Origin: Candidatus Sulfotelmatobacter sp. | GTDB taxonomy: Bacteria; Acidobacteriota; Terriglobia; Terriglobales; Acidobacteriaceae | DNA: 48,444 nt | Direction: 5' to 3' | Assembly (NCBI GenBank): GCA_030041475.1 | Contig: JASHNU010000011.1 | Location: 1 to 48,444 of the forward strand | Shown: piece after piece, positions 8,197 through 17,336 of the stretch | How the letters are laid out: every line of letters begins with the position of its first letter | Numbering within the stretch: position 1 is the stretch's first letter | Notes under the pieces: generated by a model | Told to the model about the DNA's origin: nothing | Databases searched by the model: none | Seen by the model: only the letters and a program-made list of their open reading frames with translations | Program-made: the position numbers and the translations under genes

Positions 8197-9315
8197 CTAG
8201 TCCTGAGAGGCGATTGCGTAATATCCGGCGCGCGCCTGGATCTTGTAGTTCTGCTTGTTCTTGATTTCCAGCTTGCGGTAGCTGCCATCGAGCTTCAGGT
8301 TGGTCGGCGTGTAGCCGATGTTGTACTGGCTGCGCAGTTCTGCGGCGATCTGGTCGAAGGCCTCTCGCAGCTTGTCGAACTTGTTGCCCACGTTGATCAC
8401 TCGGCCACCCACCTGCTCGGTCAGCTTGCGCATTTCTCCTTCGCCCGAGTATGACATGCCGGCGCTGAAATAGGATCCCGGGTCGGCGCACAAGAGCACG
8501 TAGATCATTGCGTCTGCCTTCTGGGCGGCTTCAATGGCGTCCTTGATCTTGAGCTGGCTACCCTCGTCCTGACCGTCGGTGAGCAGGATCATGGCCTTGC
8601 GGCCGACTTCCTTCGCCAGCATGTCATGTGCGGATAAATACACGGCATCGTAGAGCACGGTTCCGCGTGCGGGCGCGGTGGGGACGGGATTGCCTCCCGC
8701 GCCAGGCATTGGACCGGTGGTGTAGCCGGCGTTGATTTTGACTTTATTGAGGGCGTTCTGTAGACGGTGAACATCACGGGTGAAGTCCTGCACAAGGCTG
8801 GCGTCGACGTTGAAGTCGATCACGTACGCCTCGTCTTTGTCTGTAAGAATCTGCTTCAGAAAAGCGCCGCCCACCTCCTTTTCCATGCCGAGGACGTTGT
8901 GCTGGCTGTAGCTGGTGTCGATCATGATGCCCAAAGTCAGCGGCAGATTCGACTCTGCGGTGAAGTACTTGATAGTTTGCGGCTTGCCATCCTCCGCGAC
9001 CTCAAAATCGTCCTTCGTCAGGTTGGGAATCAGCGTGCCGTGCTTGTCCTTCACGTTGAAAAAGACCTGCACCACGTTGACGTTCGCCTTAATAGTCTCG
9101 GCCGGCTCCTGGGACTGGTCGGCGGAGGACTGGCCCGCGGGGTTCTGCGAGCCCGAACCTGACGGGCCGGAGGCCGGTTGCTGATTTTGAGAGGGCTGTG
9201 CGGCGCTCCCCTGCTGAGCTGCCAGAAGCTGAGCGGTCAGGAGTTGGGCTGCCAGAACGAAAACCAGCGCAAGAGCAGGCAGGGCTTTGGACGAAAACAG
9301 GGAAAGTTTAGGCAT
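8197..9315 (-). CDS. Secreted VWFA-related protein (acidobacterial type), copy 2
   Basis: The 372-residue protein has a signal peptide (about residues 1-29, LALVFVLAAQLLTAQ), a Gln/Ser/Pro-rich linker (30-75) and a VWFA domain starting at KANVNVVQVFFNVKDKHG. A complete MIDAS motif DTSYS lies at residues 133-137 after LGIMI. The C-terminal strand LRSQYNIGYTPTNLKLDGSYRKLEI and the last residues ARAGYYA follow the family pattern shared with the copies at 3420 and 9417. An AG-rich ribosome site (GAGAG) lies about nine bases before the start. The gene is divergent from copy 3, and the two share a short upstream region. It is probably a periplasmic or surface adhesion-like protein; its ligand is unknown. 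Confidence 0.88.
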   Translation of the reverse strand: MPKLSLFSSKALPALALVFVLAAQLLTAQLLAAQQGSAAQPSQNQQPASGPSGSGSQNPAGQSSADQSQEPAETIKANVNVVQVFFNVKDKHGTLIPNLTKDDFEVAEDGKPQTIKYFTAESNLPLTLGIMIDTSYSQHNVLGMEKEVGGAFLKQILTDKDEAYVIDFNVDASLVQDFTRDVHRLQNALNKVKINAGYTTGPMPGAGGNPVPTAPARGTVLYDAVYLSAHDMLAKEVGRKAMILLTDGQDEGSQLKIKDAIEAAQKADAMIYVLLCADPGSYFSAGMSYSGEGEMRKLTEQVGGRVINVGNKFDKLREAFDQIAAELRSQYNIGYTPTNLKLDGSYRKLEIKNKQNYKIQARAGYYAIASQD

Positions 9316-9416
9316 CCGGGGATTCTCTCTCGATTCTTTGTTAGTCTAATCCTGTAGCTTAGATGCACCAAATGGGCAATATCAGGCATCCCAAAGATGG
9401 GCGTATTTTCACGCGC

Positions 9417-10793
9417 ATGGATTCCGCAACTATGGGCAAGGGTCGAATAGGGCAGATTGAAAGAGGATGGAGAAACGAACTGGCGCTGGCTGTTCTGGCC
9501 CTTGTCTTTGGGTTTGGGCTGGTGCGGCCCGCGTTGCAGGCGCAGTCGGGCGCGAGTTCTGCTCAATCGCAGCCTGCGGCCCTACAGGACCAGAACATCC
9601 CCGACGCTCCTTCGACCGTGCAGCCGCCGCCTAAAATCGATCCGCAGGCGTCCGAGGAGTCGAGCAGCCATGCCCAGCCGAATCAGAACGGTGCGGGTCA
9701 GGACGCGCCCGGACAAGCTCCGACGAACGAAACCACGCCGCCGCCCCCCATGCCCCCGATTCAAACCCTGCCGCCCGGAACGGGTCCGCGCAATCAGCTG
9801 AACCCGGAAGAGAAGCTCTACACAATTCCCGTCATTGTCAACTTTGTGCAGGTCCCTGTGACGGTGAAGAACTCTGACGGCGTACCGGTGTATGGCCTTG
9901 CACCCAAGGATTTCACGGTAAAAGAAAACGGCAAGATTCAAACACTTACCTTCTTCACCACCGATCCTTATCCCCTGTCTGTTGCCATCCTGCTCGACGT
10001 CGGCATGCCGGACGTTGACCTGCAGAAGATTAACGAGACGTACTCCGCCCTGGTCGGAGCCTTCAGCCCCTACGACGAGGTCGCGCTCTATACTTACAGC
10101 AGCACCGTCAGCCAAGTCGTCGATTTCACTGGCCACAGCCAGAGGCTTACCGCGGCATTGAACGAAATGAAACTGGTACGCGGCCATAGCAACGGCCCGC
10201 CGGTCTTGAACGGGCCGCTGGCCAACAATGGTCCTATCGTGAACGGAATGCCGGTCGGAGGCCCAGAAGTGACGCCGGGCAACATTGGCCCTCCCAAGGA
10301 AAACCACGTTTTGAATGACGCCATCCTGCGCGCGGCTCTGGATCTGGGCAAGCGCGAAAAAGGCCGCCGCAAGGTGATCTTCGTGATTAGCGACGGCCGC
10401 GAGTTTGGCAGTCAGGCTAGCTACAGGGACGTGCTGAAGGTCTTGCAGACCCGCGATATCCAGGTAAAAGGGGTCGTGGTCGACGTCGGAACAGTGCCCA
10501 TCATCAAACAAATCGAGAGGTTCCATATCAAAGGCCAGGGCTACAGCGACCTTCTGCCCAAATACTCGGCGGCCACCGGCGGCGGCCAGGTCTACGGGGA
10601 ACTTACGCGGAACACCATTGAAAAAGCCTATGTAGAGATCGCCTCTGACGCACGGAATCAGTACACCTTGGGATATGTTCCTCAAGCCGTTGGGGGCAGT
10701 TCCGCCTATCGCAGCGTCGAAGTCATCGTTCACAAGAAGGGACTTAAAGTGACCGCTAAAGACGGGTATTATGCGGTCCCGACCGCGCGGTAG
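9417..10793 (+). CDS. Secreted VWFA-related protein (acidobacterial type), copy 3, degenerate MIDAS
   Basis: The protein has about 458 residues: a signal peptide with a long basic n-region (core LALAVLALVFGFGLV, ending ALQAQ), a proline-rich linker of about 100 residues and a VWFA domain entered at IPVIVNFVQVPVTVKNSDG. The expected DxSxS metal site is replaced: the strand SVAILLD is followed by VGMPDVD, so both MIDAS serines are missing. A Gly/Pro/Asn-rich insertion (from about HSNGPPVLNG to GPPKENH) extends the domain. The C-terminal ARNQYTLGYVPQ and KDGYYAVP agree with the family. Starts at 9363, 9417 and 9432 are all open; none has a good ribosome site. 9417 is a compromise that leaves about 100 bp for divergent promoters with copy 2. 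Confidence 0.83.
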   Translation: MDSATMGKGRIGQIERGWRNELALAVLALVFGFGLVRPALQAQSGASSAQSQPAALQDQNIPDAPSTVQPPPKIDPQASEESSSHAQPNQNGAGQDAPGQAPTNETTPPPPMPPIQTLPPGTGPRNQLNPEEKLYTIPVIVNFVQVPVTVKNSDGVPVYGLAPKDFTVKENGKIQTLTFFTTDPYPLSVAILLDVGMPDVDLQKINETYSALVGAFSPYDEVALYTYSSTVSQVVDFTGHSQRLTAALNEMKLVRGHSNGPPVLNGPLANNGPIVNGMPVGGPEVTPGNIGPPKENHVLNDAILRAALDLGKREKGRRKVIFVISDGREFGSQASYRDVLKVLQTRDIQVKGVVVDVGTVPIIKQIERFHIKGQGYSDLLPKYSAATGGGQVYGELTRNTIEKAYVEIASDARNQYTLGYVPQAVGGSSAYRSVEVIVHKKGLKVTAKDGYYAVPTAR

Positions 10794-10984
10794 CCCGTCT
10801 TCGAGACTTCCTTAGGGCGTTTTCCAATGACCTCAACGATTTACACTTTGTCGCTCCTTGGTGGGGGGTCACGTGAGTAACCTGCCTTCGATGTGCGCCC
10901 TGTGATATAAAAGCGGCGAGCCTCCGAAAGGACATAGGTGTGCGCGGAACGCCCGCGAGGGTGTGCCCGCCTTGAGGAAAGCCT

Positions 10985-11572
10985 TTGAGTTTCATCAACT
11001 TCGCAGCCCGCGAGATTAACTGCAAGATCGTGTACTATGGCGCCGGTCTGGGCGGCAAGACCACGAATCTGCAGCTGATTTACCAGAAAACCGCGGACCA
11101 GCAGAAGGGTAAAATGATCTCGCTGGCCACCGAAACCGAGCGCACCCTGTTCTTCGACTTTCTTCCGCTGGACCTCGGCTCGGTGCGCGGTTTTAAAACC
11201 CGTATACACCTGTACACCGTCCCCGGCCAGGTTTTCTACGATGCCAGCCGCAAGCTGATCTTGCGCGGAGTCGATGGGATTGTCTTCGTTGCCGATTCGC
11301 AGGAGCAGCGCCAGGACGCCAACGTGGAAGCCCTCGACAACCTGATGGCCAACCTGAAAGAGCACGGCTACGACTTCAACAAGATTCCTTATGTGCTGCA
11401 ACTCAACAAGCGCGACCTGCCTAACATTCTTCCCGTCGACCTGCTCTCGACCGAACTCCGCAAGAAAAACGAACCGGTTATCGAAGCCGTCGCCTTCCAG
11501 GGCGTCGGCGTATTCGAAACGCTGAAGGAAATCGCCAAGCAGGTTTTGAACGAACTGAAGGCCGGTGGATAA
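10985..11572 (+). CDS. mglA: MglA-type small Ras-like GTPase
   Basis: The 195-residue protein is a bacterial Ras-superfamily GTPase of the MglA type, which sets cell polarity and switches motility machinery in Myxococcus and occurs widely elsewhere. The P-loop is [12 protein letters not shown] near residues 17-28. The Walker B/switch II region reads TVPGQ, where the aspartate of ordinary Ras proteins is replaced as in MglA. The guanine-specificity motif is NKRD. Translation begins at TTG (10985) after a good GAGGAAAG site, and the N-terminus [18 protein letters not shown] is typical of MglA. No MglB (roadblock/LC7) activator gene is present in this window. A 19-bp tandem duplication covers the stop codon (11560-11597). 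Confidence 0.92.
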   Translation: MSFINFAAREINCKIVYYGAGLGGKTTNLQLIYQKTADQQKGKMISLATETERTLFFDFLPLDLGSVRGFKTRIHLYTVPGQVFYDASRKLILRGVDGIVFVADSQEQRQDANVEALDNLMANLKEHGYDFNKIPYVLQLNKRDLPNILPVDLLSTELRKKNEPVIEAVAFQGVGVFETLKEIAKQVLNELKAGG

Positions 11573-11597
11573 ATCGCAGGCCGGTGGATAAACCGCA
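11560..11597 (+). repeat. 19-bp tandem duplication across the mglA stop codon
   Basis: GGCCGGTGGATAAATCGCA at 11560-11578 is followed at once by a copy at 11579-11597 that differs at a single base (T to C). The first copy contains the last codons and the TAA of mglA. The second copy lies just outside the gene. This looks like a simple slippage duplication. Confidence 0.85.
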
Positions 11598-11750
11598 GAC
11601 CTCTGGCCCCGCATCTCCGACTTACAACCTGTCATCCTGAGCGAGGATTAATGCTTCGCTGGACGGGTGAAGCATAATTGCAATCCCTACGGTCTTGCTT
11701 TTGCCGACGGCGACGCCGTATGTTTTTTGTCATCCCTCGGAGAACAACGC

Positions 11751-12191
11751 ATGGCATCTCCGCCTCCGCCTGATCTTTCCTCCCGGCCTTTGCGCTTGAT
11801 CTGCGAACGCAGGATGAAAGCCTCGCCTGAGGCTCTGTTTCGCGCGTGGACACAAGAATTCGATCGCTGGTTTGCAGTTCCGGGCTCAGTGTTGATGAAG
11901 GGCGAGGTCGACGCCCCATTCTTTTTCGAGACGCATTTCGAAGGCGAGCGGCATCCTCACTACGGGCGATTCTTGCGCCTGAATCCAGGCCGGCTGGTGG
12001 AGATGACTTGGCTGACGGCCGCCACGCGTGGGGCAGAGACCGTCGTGACCGTCGAGCTACGGCCGCAGGATAGCGGCACGCACCTGAAACTCACTCACGC
12101 AGGCTTTCCCGACGAGGAATCGAGAGTGAGGCACGAAAAAGCGTGGCCTCAGGTCCTGGCTCACCTCGACAAGCAAGTCTCGGGCATGTAA
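11751..12191 (+). CDS. SRPBCC (AHSA1/CalC-like START-fold) protein
   Basis: The 146-residue cytoplasmic protein has the SRPBCC fold pattern of the Aha1/CalC group: [27 protein letters not shown] at the start, a central [35 protein letters not shown] and the C-terminal [28 protein letters not shown] helix. Members bind hydrophobic ligands or act as stress-linked ligand carriers, and the family name does not imply an Hsp90 role in bacteria. The ATG at 11751 has a GGAG site about nine bases upstream; the longer open frame to 11667 reads through non-conserved sequence. The M13 peptidase gene follows 164 bp later. The ligand is unknown. Confidence 0.82.
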   Translation: MASPPPPDLSSRPLRLICERRMKASPEALFRAWTQEFDRWFAVPGSVLMKGEVDAPFFFETHFEGERHPHYGRFLRLNPGRLVEMTWLTAATRGAETVVTVELRPQDSGTHLKLTHAGFPDEESRVRHEKAWPQVLAHLDKQVSGM

Positions 12192-12355
12192 TTTCGATGC
12201 GCAGAGACCGGCTCAAAAGACCGCGGGGAAGCCACTGCAACGCCCTCGATCACAACATTTCCCGAGCGGTTCGTCTACAATGGCTACCGCTTCCTTCCGA
12301 TGTTCGATACCAATGTTCGATCCGCGGCGATTTGAAGCTTTGGAAAGAGGAACTT

Positions 12356-14395
12356 ATGCGCGCTCTTAAAGCTTGGTGGCTGGCATTGCCCTTCGTGTTC
12401 CTGTTCTCGGCGTCGTTCTTGTTTGCGCAAACCAGCTCTCTGCACGGCATTGATCTCAGCGATCTCGACCGCAAAGCCGAACCCTGTGACGACTTCTACG
12501 AATTTGCCAACGGCACGTGGCGGGCGAACAATCCCATCCCGCCTTCGCAAACGAAATGGAGCAAGCGCTGGCAAGCGGGCGAGACGGCCAAAGACAAACT
12601 GCGGGAGATTCTGGAAGCGGCCGCCGCCGACAAAACCGCTCCCACAGGCAGCAACGAAGAAATCATCGGCGATTATTACGGCGCCTGCATGGATGAGTCG
12701 CGCGCCAATGCGCGCGACCTAGAGCCGGTCAAGCCCTGGTTCGCCAAAATCGATGCCGCCGGCGATATGGCGTCTTTGCAGAAAGTGATGGTCGAGTTGC
12801 ACGACATCATCGTGAACGCACCTTTCGCCTTCGGCAGCCAGCAAGACTTCCACAAGCCGTCGTGGGTGCTGGCCGATTTCGCCGCCAGCGGCCTCAGCCT
12901 GCCCGACCGCGACTACTACCTGAAGCCGGAGCCACGCTTCAAGGAAGCGCGCGAAAAATACATCGAGCACGTCACTACCATGCTGAAGCTCGCGGGATGG
13001 GACCAGAAATCGGCGGCGGCCGCGGCTCAGACCATCATGGGGATGGAAACGAAATTCGCAGAGAATTCTCTCGACAACGTCGCCTTACGCGATCCGGCTA
13101 ACACCGACCACAACACGACCTTCGCGCAACTGCAGGCCATGGCCCCGCACTTCGACTGGGTGGGGTACTTCAGGCACAAGAACATTCCCACCGACGTCGA
13201 CATGAACGTCGATCAGCCCAAGTTCATGCAGGAAGTCGATAGGCAGCTTCAGCAAACGCCCCTCGCCGACTGGAAAATCTACCTGAAGTGGCAGCTGCTG
13301 AATTCGGTGGCGGATTCTCTTTCAGCACCGTTCGTGGAAGAAGATTTTGCCTTCAACCACAAATACCTGAGTGGAACCACCGAGATCAAGCCGCGCTGGA
13401 AGCGCTGTGTGGAATCCACCGATCAGTTGCTGGGTGAGGCGCTCGGGCAGAAATACGTCGAGAAATACTTCCCGCCGGCGGCCAAGGCCCGCATGCAGGA
13501 GATGGTGCGCAATCTGCTCGCGTCGATGCGCGACGACATCCTGAGCCGTCCCTGGATGAGCGACGACACTAAAGAAAAAGCGATGGCGAAGATCGCCACG
13601 TTCAACCCGAAGATCGGCTATCCCGACAAGTGGAAGGACTACAGCCATGTCGAAGTTCGCCGCGATGCGTTCTTTGAGGACATGATCGCCGGCCGCAAGT
13701 TCGTGGAGCTGGACGATCGCCTGCAGATCGGCAAGCCCGTCGATCGCGGCCGCTGGGGCATGACGCCGCCGACCTCTGACGCTTACTACAACCCGCTGAT
13801 GAACGAGATCGTTTTCCCGGCCGGCATTCTACAGCCGCCGGCTTTCGACATGAATGCTGTGGACGCCGTGAATTACGGCGCGATCGGCGTGGTCATCGGC
13901 CACGAGATTTCGCACGGCTTCGACGACCAGGGTGCGCAATTTGATTTTCTTGGCCGCTTCCGCAACTGGTGGACTGATGCTGACCTGAAAGACTTTCAGT
14001 CGCGCGCGGCCTGCGTGGTCGATCAGTTCGACCACTACTACATCGAGAAAGACATTCACCACAACGGAAAGCTGGTGCTGGGAGAAAGCATCGGCGATCT
14101 GGGCGGCGCCAAGATTGCTTATCTTGCCTTCGAGAAGTCGCTCGAGGGCAAGCCACGCCCCGAGATTGACGGCTTCACGCAAGAGCAGCAATTCTTTATC
14201 GCGTGGGGACAATTCCGCGGCGACGAGACTCGTCCCGAAACGCAGCGCCTGATGATCCAGACCGATCCGCATCCCATTGCAAAGTTCCGCGTGATCGGTC
14301 CGCTTTCGAACCTGCCGCAATTTCAGAAGGCGTGGAGCTGCAAGGTGGACGCGGCCATGGTGCGGCCGGCCGACAAGCGCTGCGACGTATGGTAG
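12356..14395 (+). CDS. Secreted M13-family zinc metallopeptidase (neprilysin/PepO-like)
   Basis: The 679-residue protein is a full-length M13 peptidase, the family of neprilysin and PepO, which cleaves small peptides. A Sec signal peptide (residues 1-24, VFLFSASFLFAQ) precedes the conserved N-terminal PCDDFYEFANGTWRANNPIP. The zinc motif HEISH lies at residues 516-520 inside VIGHEISHGFDDQGAQF, and the third ligand glutamate is E577 in GESIGDLGG. The upstream NAYY-like motif reads SDAYYNPLMNEIVFPAGILQPP. The C-terminus KRCDVW matches the CxxW ending of the family. The ATG at 12356 has a purine-rich AAAGAGG site. The enzyme is expected in the periplasm or outside the cell. The next gene is convergent and begins 37 bp beyond the stop. 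Confidence 0.94.
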   Translation: MRALKAWWLALPFVFLFSASFLFAQTSSLHGIDLSDLDRKAEPCDDFYEFANGTWRANNPIPPSQTKWSKRWQAGETAKDKLREILEAAAADKTAPTGSNEEIIGDYYGACMDESRANARDLEPVKPWFAKIDAAGDMASLQKVMVELHDIIVNAPFAFGSQQDFHKPSWVLADFAASGLSLPDRDYYLKPEPRFKEAREKYIEHVTTMLKLAGWDQKSAAAAAQTIMGMETKFAENSLDNVALRDPANTDHNTTFAQLQAMAPHFDWVGYFRHKNIPTDVDMNVDQPKFMQEVDRQLQQTPLADWKIYLKWQLLNSVADSLSAPFVEEDFAFNHKYLSGTTEIKPRWKRCVESTDQLLGEALGQKYVEKYFPPAAKARMQEMVRNLLASMRDDILSRPWMSDDTKEKAMAKIATFNPKIGYPDKWKDYSHVEVRRDAFFEDMIAGRKFVELDDRLQIGKPVDRGRWGMTPPTSDAYYNPLMNEIVFPAGILQPPAFDMNAVDAVNYGAIGVVIGHEISHGFDDQGAQFDFLGRFRNWWTDADLKDFQSRAACVVDQFDHYYIEKDIHHNGKLVLGESIGDLGGAKIAYLAFEKSLEGKPRPEIDGFTQEQQFFIAWGQFRGDETRPETQRLMIQTDPHPIAKFRVIGPLSNLPQFQKAWSCKVDAAMVRPADKRCDVW

Positions 14396-14432
14396 TAACA
14401 AACAGGGCCCAAAACCCGGCCCCGAGCCACCG

Positions 14433-15836
14433 CTAGTTCGAGGCCGGGACACCATTCCCAACGAAGTCGCATACCAGCACGGTCAAATCGTCGTCCTGCG
14501 ACGCCGCCCACTGCTGCACGCTGGCGATGATGCGGTCTGCGACGTCTACGGGACTAACGCCTGCGGTTTGTCGCAAGAGAGCTGCCAGCGACTCCTGCCC
14601 GAAGAATTCGCCGGACGCATTTGCCGCCTCCACGATTCCGTCGGTGTAAAGCAACAGCCGGTCGCCCGGCTCGACACGGTGGACTACCGTGGAATAGGTA
14701 GCGAAGTCGAACGCCGCCAGCATCAGACCATTTTCGGCGATTTCGGTGATTTCGCCACCACGCAGCAGCAACATCGGCGGATGTCCCGCCGCGGAATAGC
14801 GCAACTCGCGGACCTCCGCGTCGAGGTGCACGTACGCCGCAGTCACAAACTGACTCTGGGTATTTCCACACAGCGCGGCATTCATCCCTGAGAGCAGGCC
14901 GGAGGGATCTGCCGCGTTCGCTCGCTGCGCCGTGGCCGCCAGCTTCACCATGGAGGCGATGAGCGCTGCGGGGACGCCGTGCCCCGATACGTCAGCAATC
15001 AGCAGCCCTGCGCGCTTCTCGTCAGTCACGACGAAATCGTAGAAGTCGCCCGCGACGGAAGTCATGGGCACGTATCGCGCCGCCACCCGGAAATTTGCCG
15101 ACGCAGGAAACTCTGCCGGAAGAATAGAAAGCTGAATGCGGCGAGCGACCTCGAGTTCCTTGCGGATGTCTCCCAGTTCCTGGTCGCGTTGCAGAGTGCG
15201 CTCCGCCGCGACATAGCCCAACGACGCCAGGAAAACCGCAAAACCGTAAGGCTCGATCCTCAAGGATCGCGATGTCAGGCCGATCAGGTTGTCCGCCAGG
15301 GCTGCTCCTGCAAAAACCAGCAGACCGCGGCGGAGAACAACGAAATCGCGGTCTCCGCCGGACCGGCGCATAAATTGCACAGCAAGCACAGTCAGTGCGA
15401 TGATCACCGCGACATTGTTGATCAGGCCAAACCATCGTCTGGGGCCCGCCGTAAAGGTGGCTGCCGCCAGCAGCGTGCCCACAACAATGAGCAAGTTTCC
15501 TGCCCAGCGACCGGCGCTGGTCAACAGGCCGGTAGCATTCAGGAAGAGAACGGCTGGAACGGGAATCACGTAGTCAATGCCGAAGGCGAGGCGAGGATAA
15601 AACGCCCATCCATTTGCCGACATCTGGAACAGACCGGACTGCAGCCAGAGACGCAGCCCATACAACACAGCGAAGAGACAAAAGTAGATCAGGAGGGGAT
15701 CGAGTTTGCGCCGGATGGCAGCAAATGCTCCGGCCAGAAGACCTACCGACACAAACGCCGATCCAAGAAAAAGGCGTGGCGCGTCGCCGCGAAATGCTTG
15801 CAGCACCTGCTCAGCGGTAATCTCTGGTGCGATCAT
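14433..15836 (-). CDS. Multispanning membrane protein with C-terminal SpoIIE/RsbU-type PP2C phosphatase
   Basis: The 467-residue protein has an N-terminal half with about six or seven hydrophobic helices (residues about 20-215) and a C-terminal PP2C-like SpoIIE domain (about 240-455). A short coiled linker, TLQRDQELGDIRKELEVARRIQLSILP, joins them and is typical of RsbU-like phosphatases. The metal-binding motifs are seen: SVAGDFYDF, IADVSGHGVPAAL, YSAAGHPP and LLYTDGIVEA, plus DDDLTVLVCDF at the end. Such enzymes dephosphorylate anti-anti-sigma factors (STAS proteins) in partner-switching pathways. No anti-sigma kinase or STAS gene lies nearby, so its partner must be elsewhere. The membrane half resembles a 7TM sensor, but the signal is unknown. 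Confidence 0.9.
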   Translation of the reverse strand: MIAPEITAEQVLQAFRGDAPRLFLGSAFVSVGLLAGAFAAIRRKLDPLLIYFCLFAVLYGLRLWLQSGLFQMSANGWAFYPRLAFGIDYVIPVPAVLFLNATGLLTSAGRWAGNLLIVVGTLLAAATFTAGPRRWFGLINNVAVIIALTVLAVQFMRRSGGDRDFVVLRRGLLVFAGAALADNLIGLTSRSLRIEPYGFAVFLASLGYVAAERTLQRDQELGDIRKELEVARRIQLSILPAEFPASANFRVAARYVPMTSVAGDFYDFVVTDEKRAGLLIADVSGHGVPAALIASMVKLAATAQRANAADPSGLLSGMNAALCGNTQSQFVTAAYVHLDAEVRELRYSAAGHPPMLLLRGGEITEIAENGLMLAAFDFATYSTVVHRVEPGDRLLLYTDGIVEAANASGEFFGQESLAALLRQTAGVSPVDVADRIIASVQQWAASQDDDLTVLVCDFVGNGVPASN

Positions 15837-16033
15837 GCACAGGATGCTAAATCATCTCAAGTCTGCGTGAAGTGCACCGGGCCACTGTCCGCGCGCTGAG
15901 GACCATTACGAACGTAAGTGCCTCGGGCTGTTTTCTGCTGCGCCGGTAGAACTTCCTTCGCTAGCCTGACCACGGGGCGAAGTGTCGATTCTGAGCCTCG
16001 GATCGAATATCGAACTGTCCCACGATCTTCGCC

Positions 16034-17212
16034 ATGATGTTCATGATCCTTGCTCTTCTCAAACAGCGTTCGGACCCGGCCACGTTGTTCATCGCCTGTG
16101 CCTTCGGCTTCGTGTTCGGGATCATGGTCTTCATCCGGGGATTCCGGCTGTTGCAGCGGCGGCGGCTGATCCCAGACACGCCATCCTCGAAAATTCGCAG
16201 CGCCTCGATGGGTTTGGTGGAAATCAACGGCCTTGCCGTTGGCCCTCATACGATGATCGCGCCCCTTACCGCGCGTCCCTGCTACTACTACCGCACGCTG
16301 GTCTGGGAGTACAAGCAGAAGGGCAAGAATAAGCAATGGGTAAAGATCGCCGGCGAATGCATGCACGTGCCGTTCTACGTGGACGACAACACAGGGCGCA
16401 TGTTGGTCGATCCACGCGGCGCCGATCTGGAGTTGCATCGCGACTTTGAGCAGGAGTTCAATGGGTCGTTTTTCTCCGGCCGGGATGATGCGCCGGCCAA
16501 CGTGATCCAATTCATGGCGCGGCACGGTGTCGCCACCCGCAACAAAATCAAGGTCGCGGAGTTCTGTATCAAGCCGAAGAACTCGCTGTTCGTGCTCGGC
16601 ACGCTGGCTGAGAATCCCGGTGTGGAAGTCACACCGCGCCCGGTCCAGGACCAAGAAGTTCTAAGCAAGACCACGACACTTTCCAGCGGATCGTTTGCGT
16701 TGTCTTTCAACTTCGGCGGCGGAAGCTCAGGAGAGGAGGCGTTCGCGCGGCAATTTGCACCCGCGCCCACCACACCTCGTCCGCAGGTGATTCAATTATC
16801 ACAAGGTTCTGGACCTTCACAGGCAACTGACATGACGCAGCAACAGAAAGTCGCTGCCGCGCTGGTGAAAGCGGGAATCTCGAATCCTGCCGCGTGGTCG
16901 GCTGCCGGTGTGACCTCGTCCGATATCAGCACCCCGGGCGTGCAGGTCGTCGAAGACGCTTCGTCCAGGAGGTCTTCTGCTCAAAGTGACGTTGCCAGCA
17001 CCGAATCTGCCGCGGCAACGAACAGTTTTGATCCTCGTCCGCCGGTGGTGCTCATGAAAGGTGCGAACAATAAGGCTTTCCTCATCTCCTGGCGCAGCCA
17101 GCGCGAGGTTGCCGAAACGCTGGAATGGCAGTGCACGCTGATGATCTGGGGAGGGCCCCTGCTGGCGATGATGTGCCTTTACCTGTTTCTGAACGCCGTG
17201 CACCTCGTTTAG
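16034..17212 (+). CDS. GIDE-domain membrane protein (E3-ligase-like GIDE fold, function unknown)
   Basis: The 392-residue protein begins with a membrane helix (about 8-35, ATLFIACAFGFVFGIMVFIRGF). A domain with the pattern of the GIDE fold follows (about 50-190): SSKIRSASMGLVEINGLA, then RPCYYYRTLVWEYKQ and a YVDDNTGRMLVDPRGADL strand pair. GIDE is the BAM-type middle domain of the mitochondrial MULAN/MAPL E3 ligase. Bacterial proteins carry it without the RING finger, and no RING is seen here. A long Ser/Thr/Pro/Gln-rich linker (about 220-340) leads to a C-terminal membrane helix (MIWGGPLLAMMCLYLFLNAV). Two membrane anchors thus flank the domain. The ATG at 16034 is the first of three near-adjacent ATGs. 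It is transcribed divergently from the phosphatase gene. Confidence 0.75.
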   Translation: MMFMILALLKQRSDPATLFIACAFGFVFGIMVFIRGFRLLQRRRLIPDTPSSKIRSASMGLVEINGLAVGPHTMIAPLTARPCYYYRTLVWEYKQKGKNKQWVKIAGECMHVPFYVDDNTGRMLVDPRGADLELHRDFEQEFNGSFFSGRDDAPANVIQFMARHGVATRNKIKVAEFCIKPKNSLFVLGTLAENPGVEVTPRPVQDQEVLSKTTTLSSGSFALSFNFGGGSSGEEAFARQFAPAPTTPRPQVIQLSQGSGPSQATDMTQQQKVAAALVKAGISNPAAWSAAGVTSSDISTPGVQVVEDASSRRSSAQSDVASTESAAATNSFDPRPPVVLMKGANNKAFLISWRSQREVAETLEWQCTLMIWGGPLLAMMCLYLFLNAVHLV

Positions 17213-17336
17213 CCTAGTCGCAGGGATCATCACGTTGCCTCTAACGACGCCGCAATTAATCACAGTGCACCACGCATCTAAACCTGACCCCGCAGGCCAT
17301 CGCCGTCGCAAACATCACGTCTAGTACAATCAACGC

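Noticed and set aside
7010..8491. Longer aminotransferase starting at 8491
   Set aside because: The extra 123 residues have no homology-like pattern and overlap the VWFA gene on the same strand in another frame; ATG 8122 has GGAGGT and a Tat signal.
10883..10911. Promoter-like TATAAA box before mglA (10906-10911)
   Set aside because: No acceptable -35 at 16-18 bp; with GC-rich flanks it may be real but is not supported.
14396..14432. Terminator between the M13 peptidase and phosphatase genes
   Set aside because: The GC-rich gap has no stem with a T tract on either strand.
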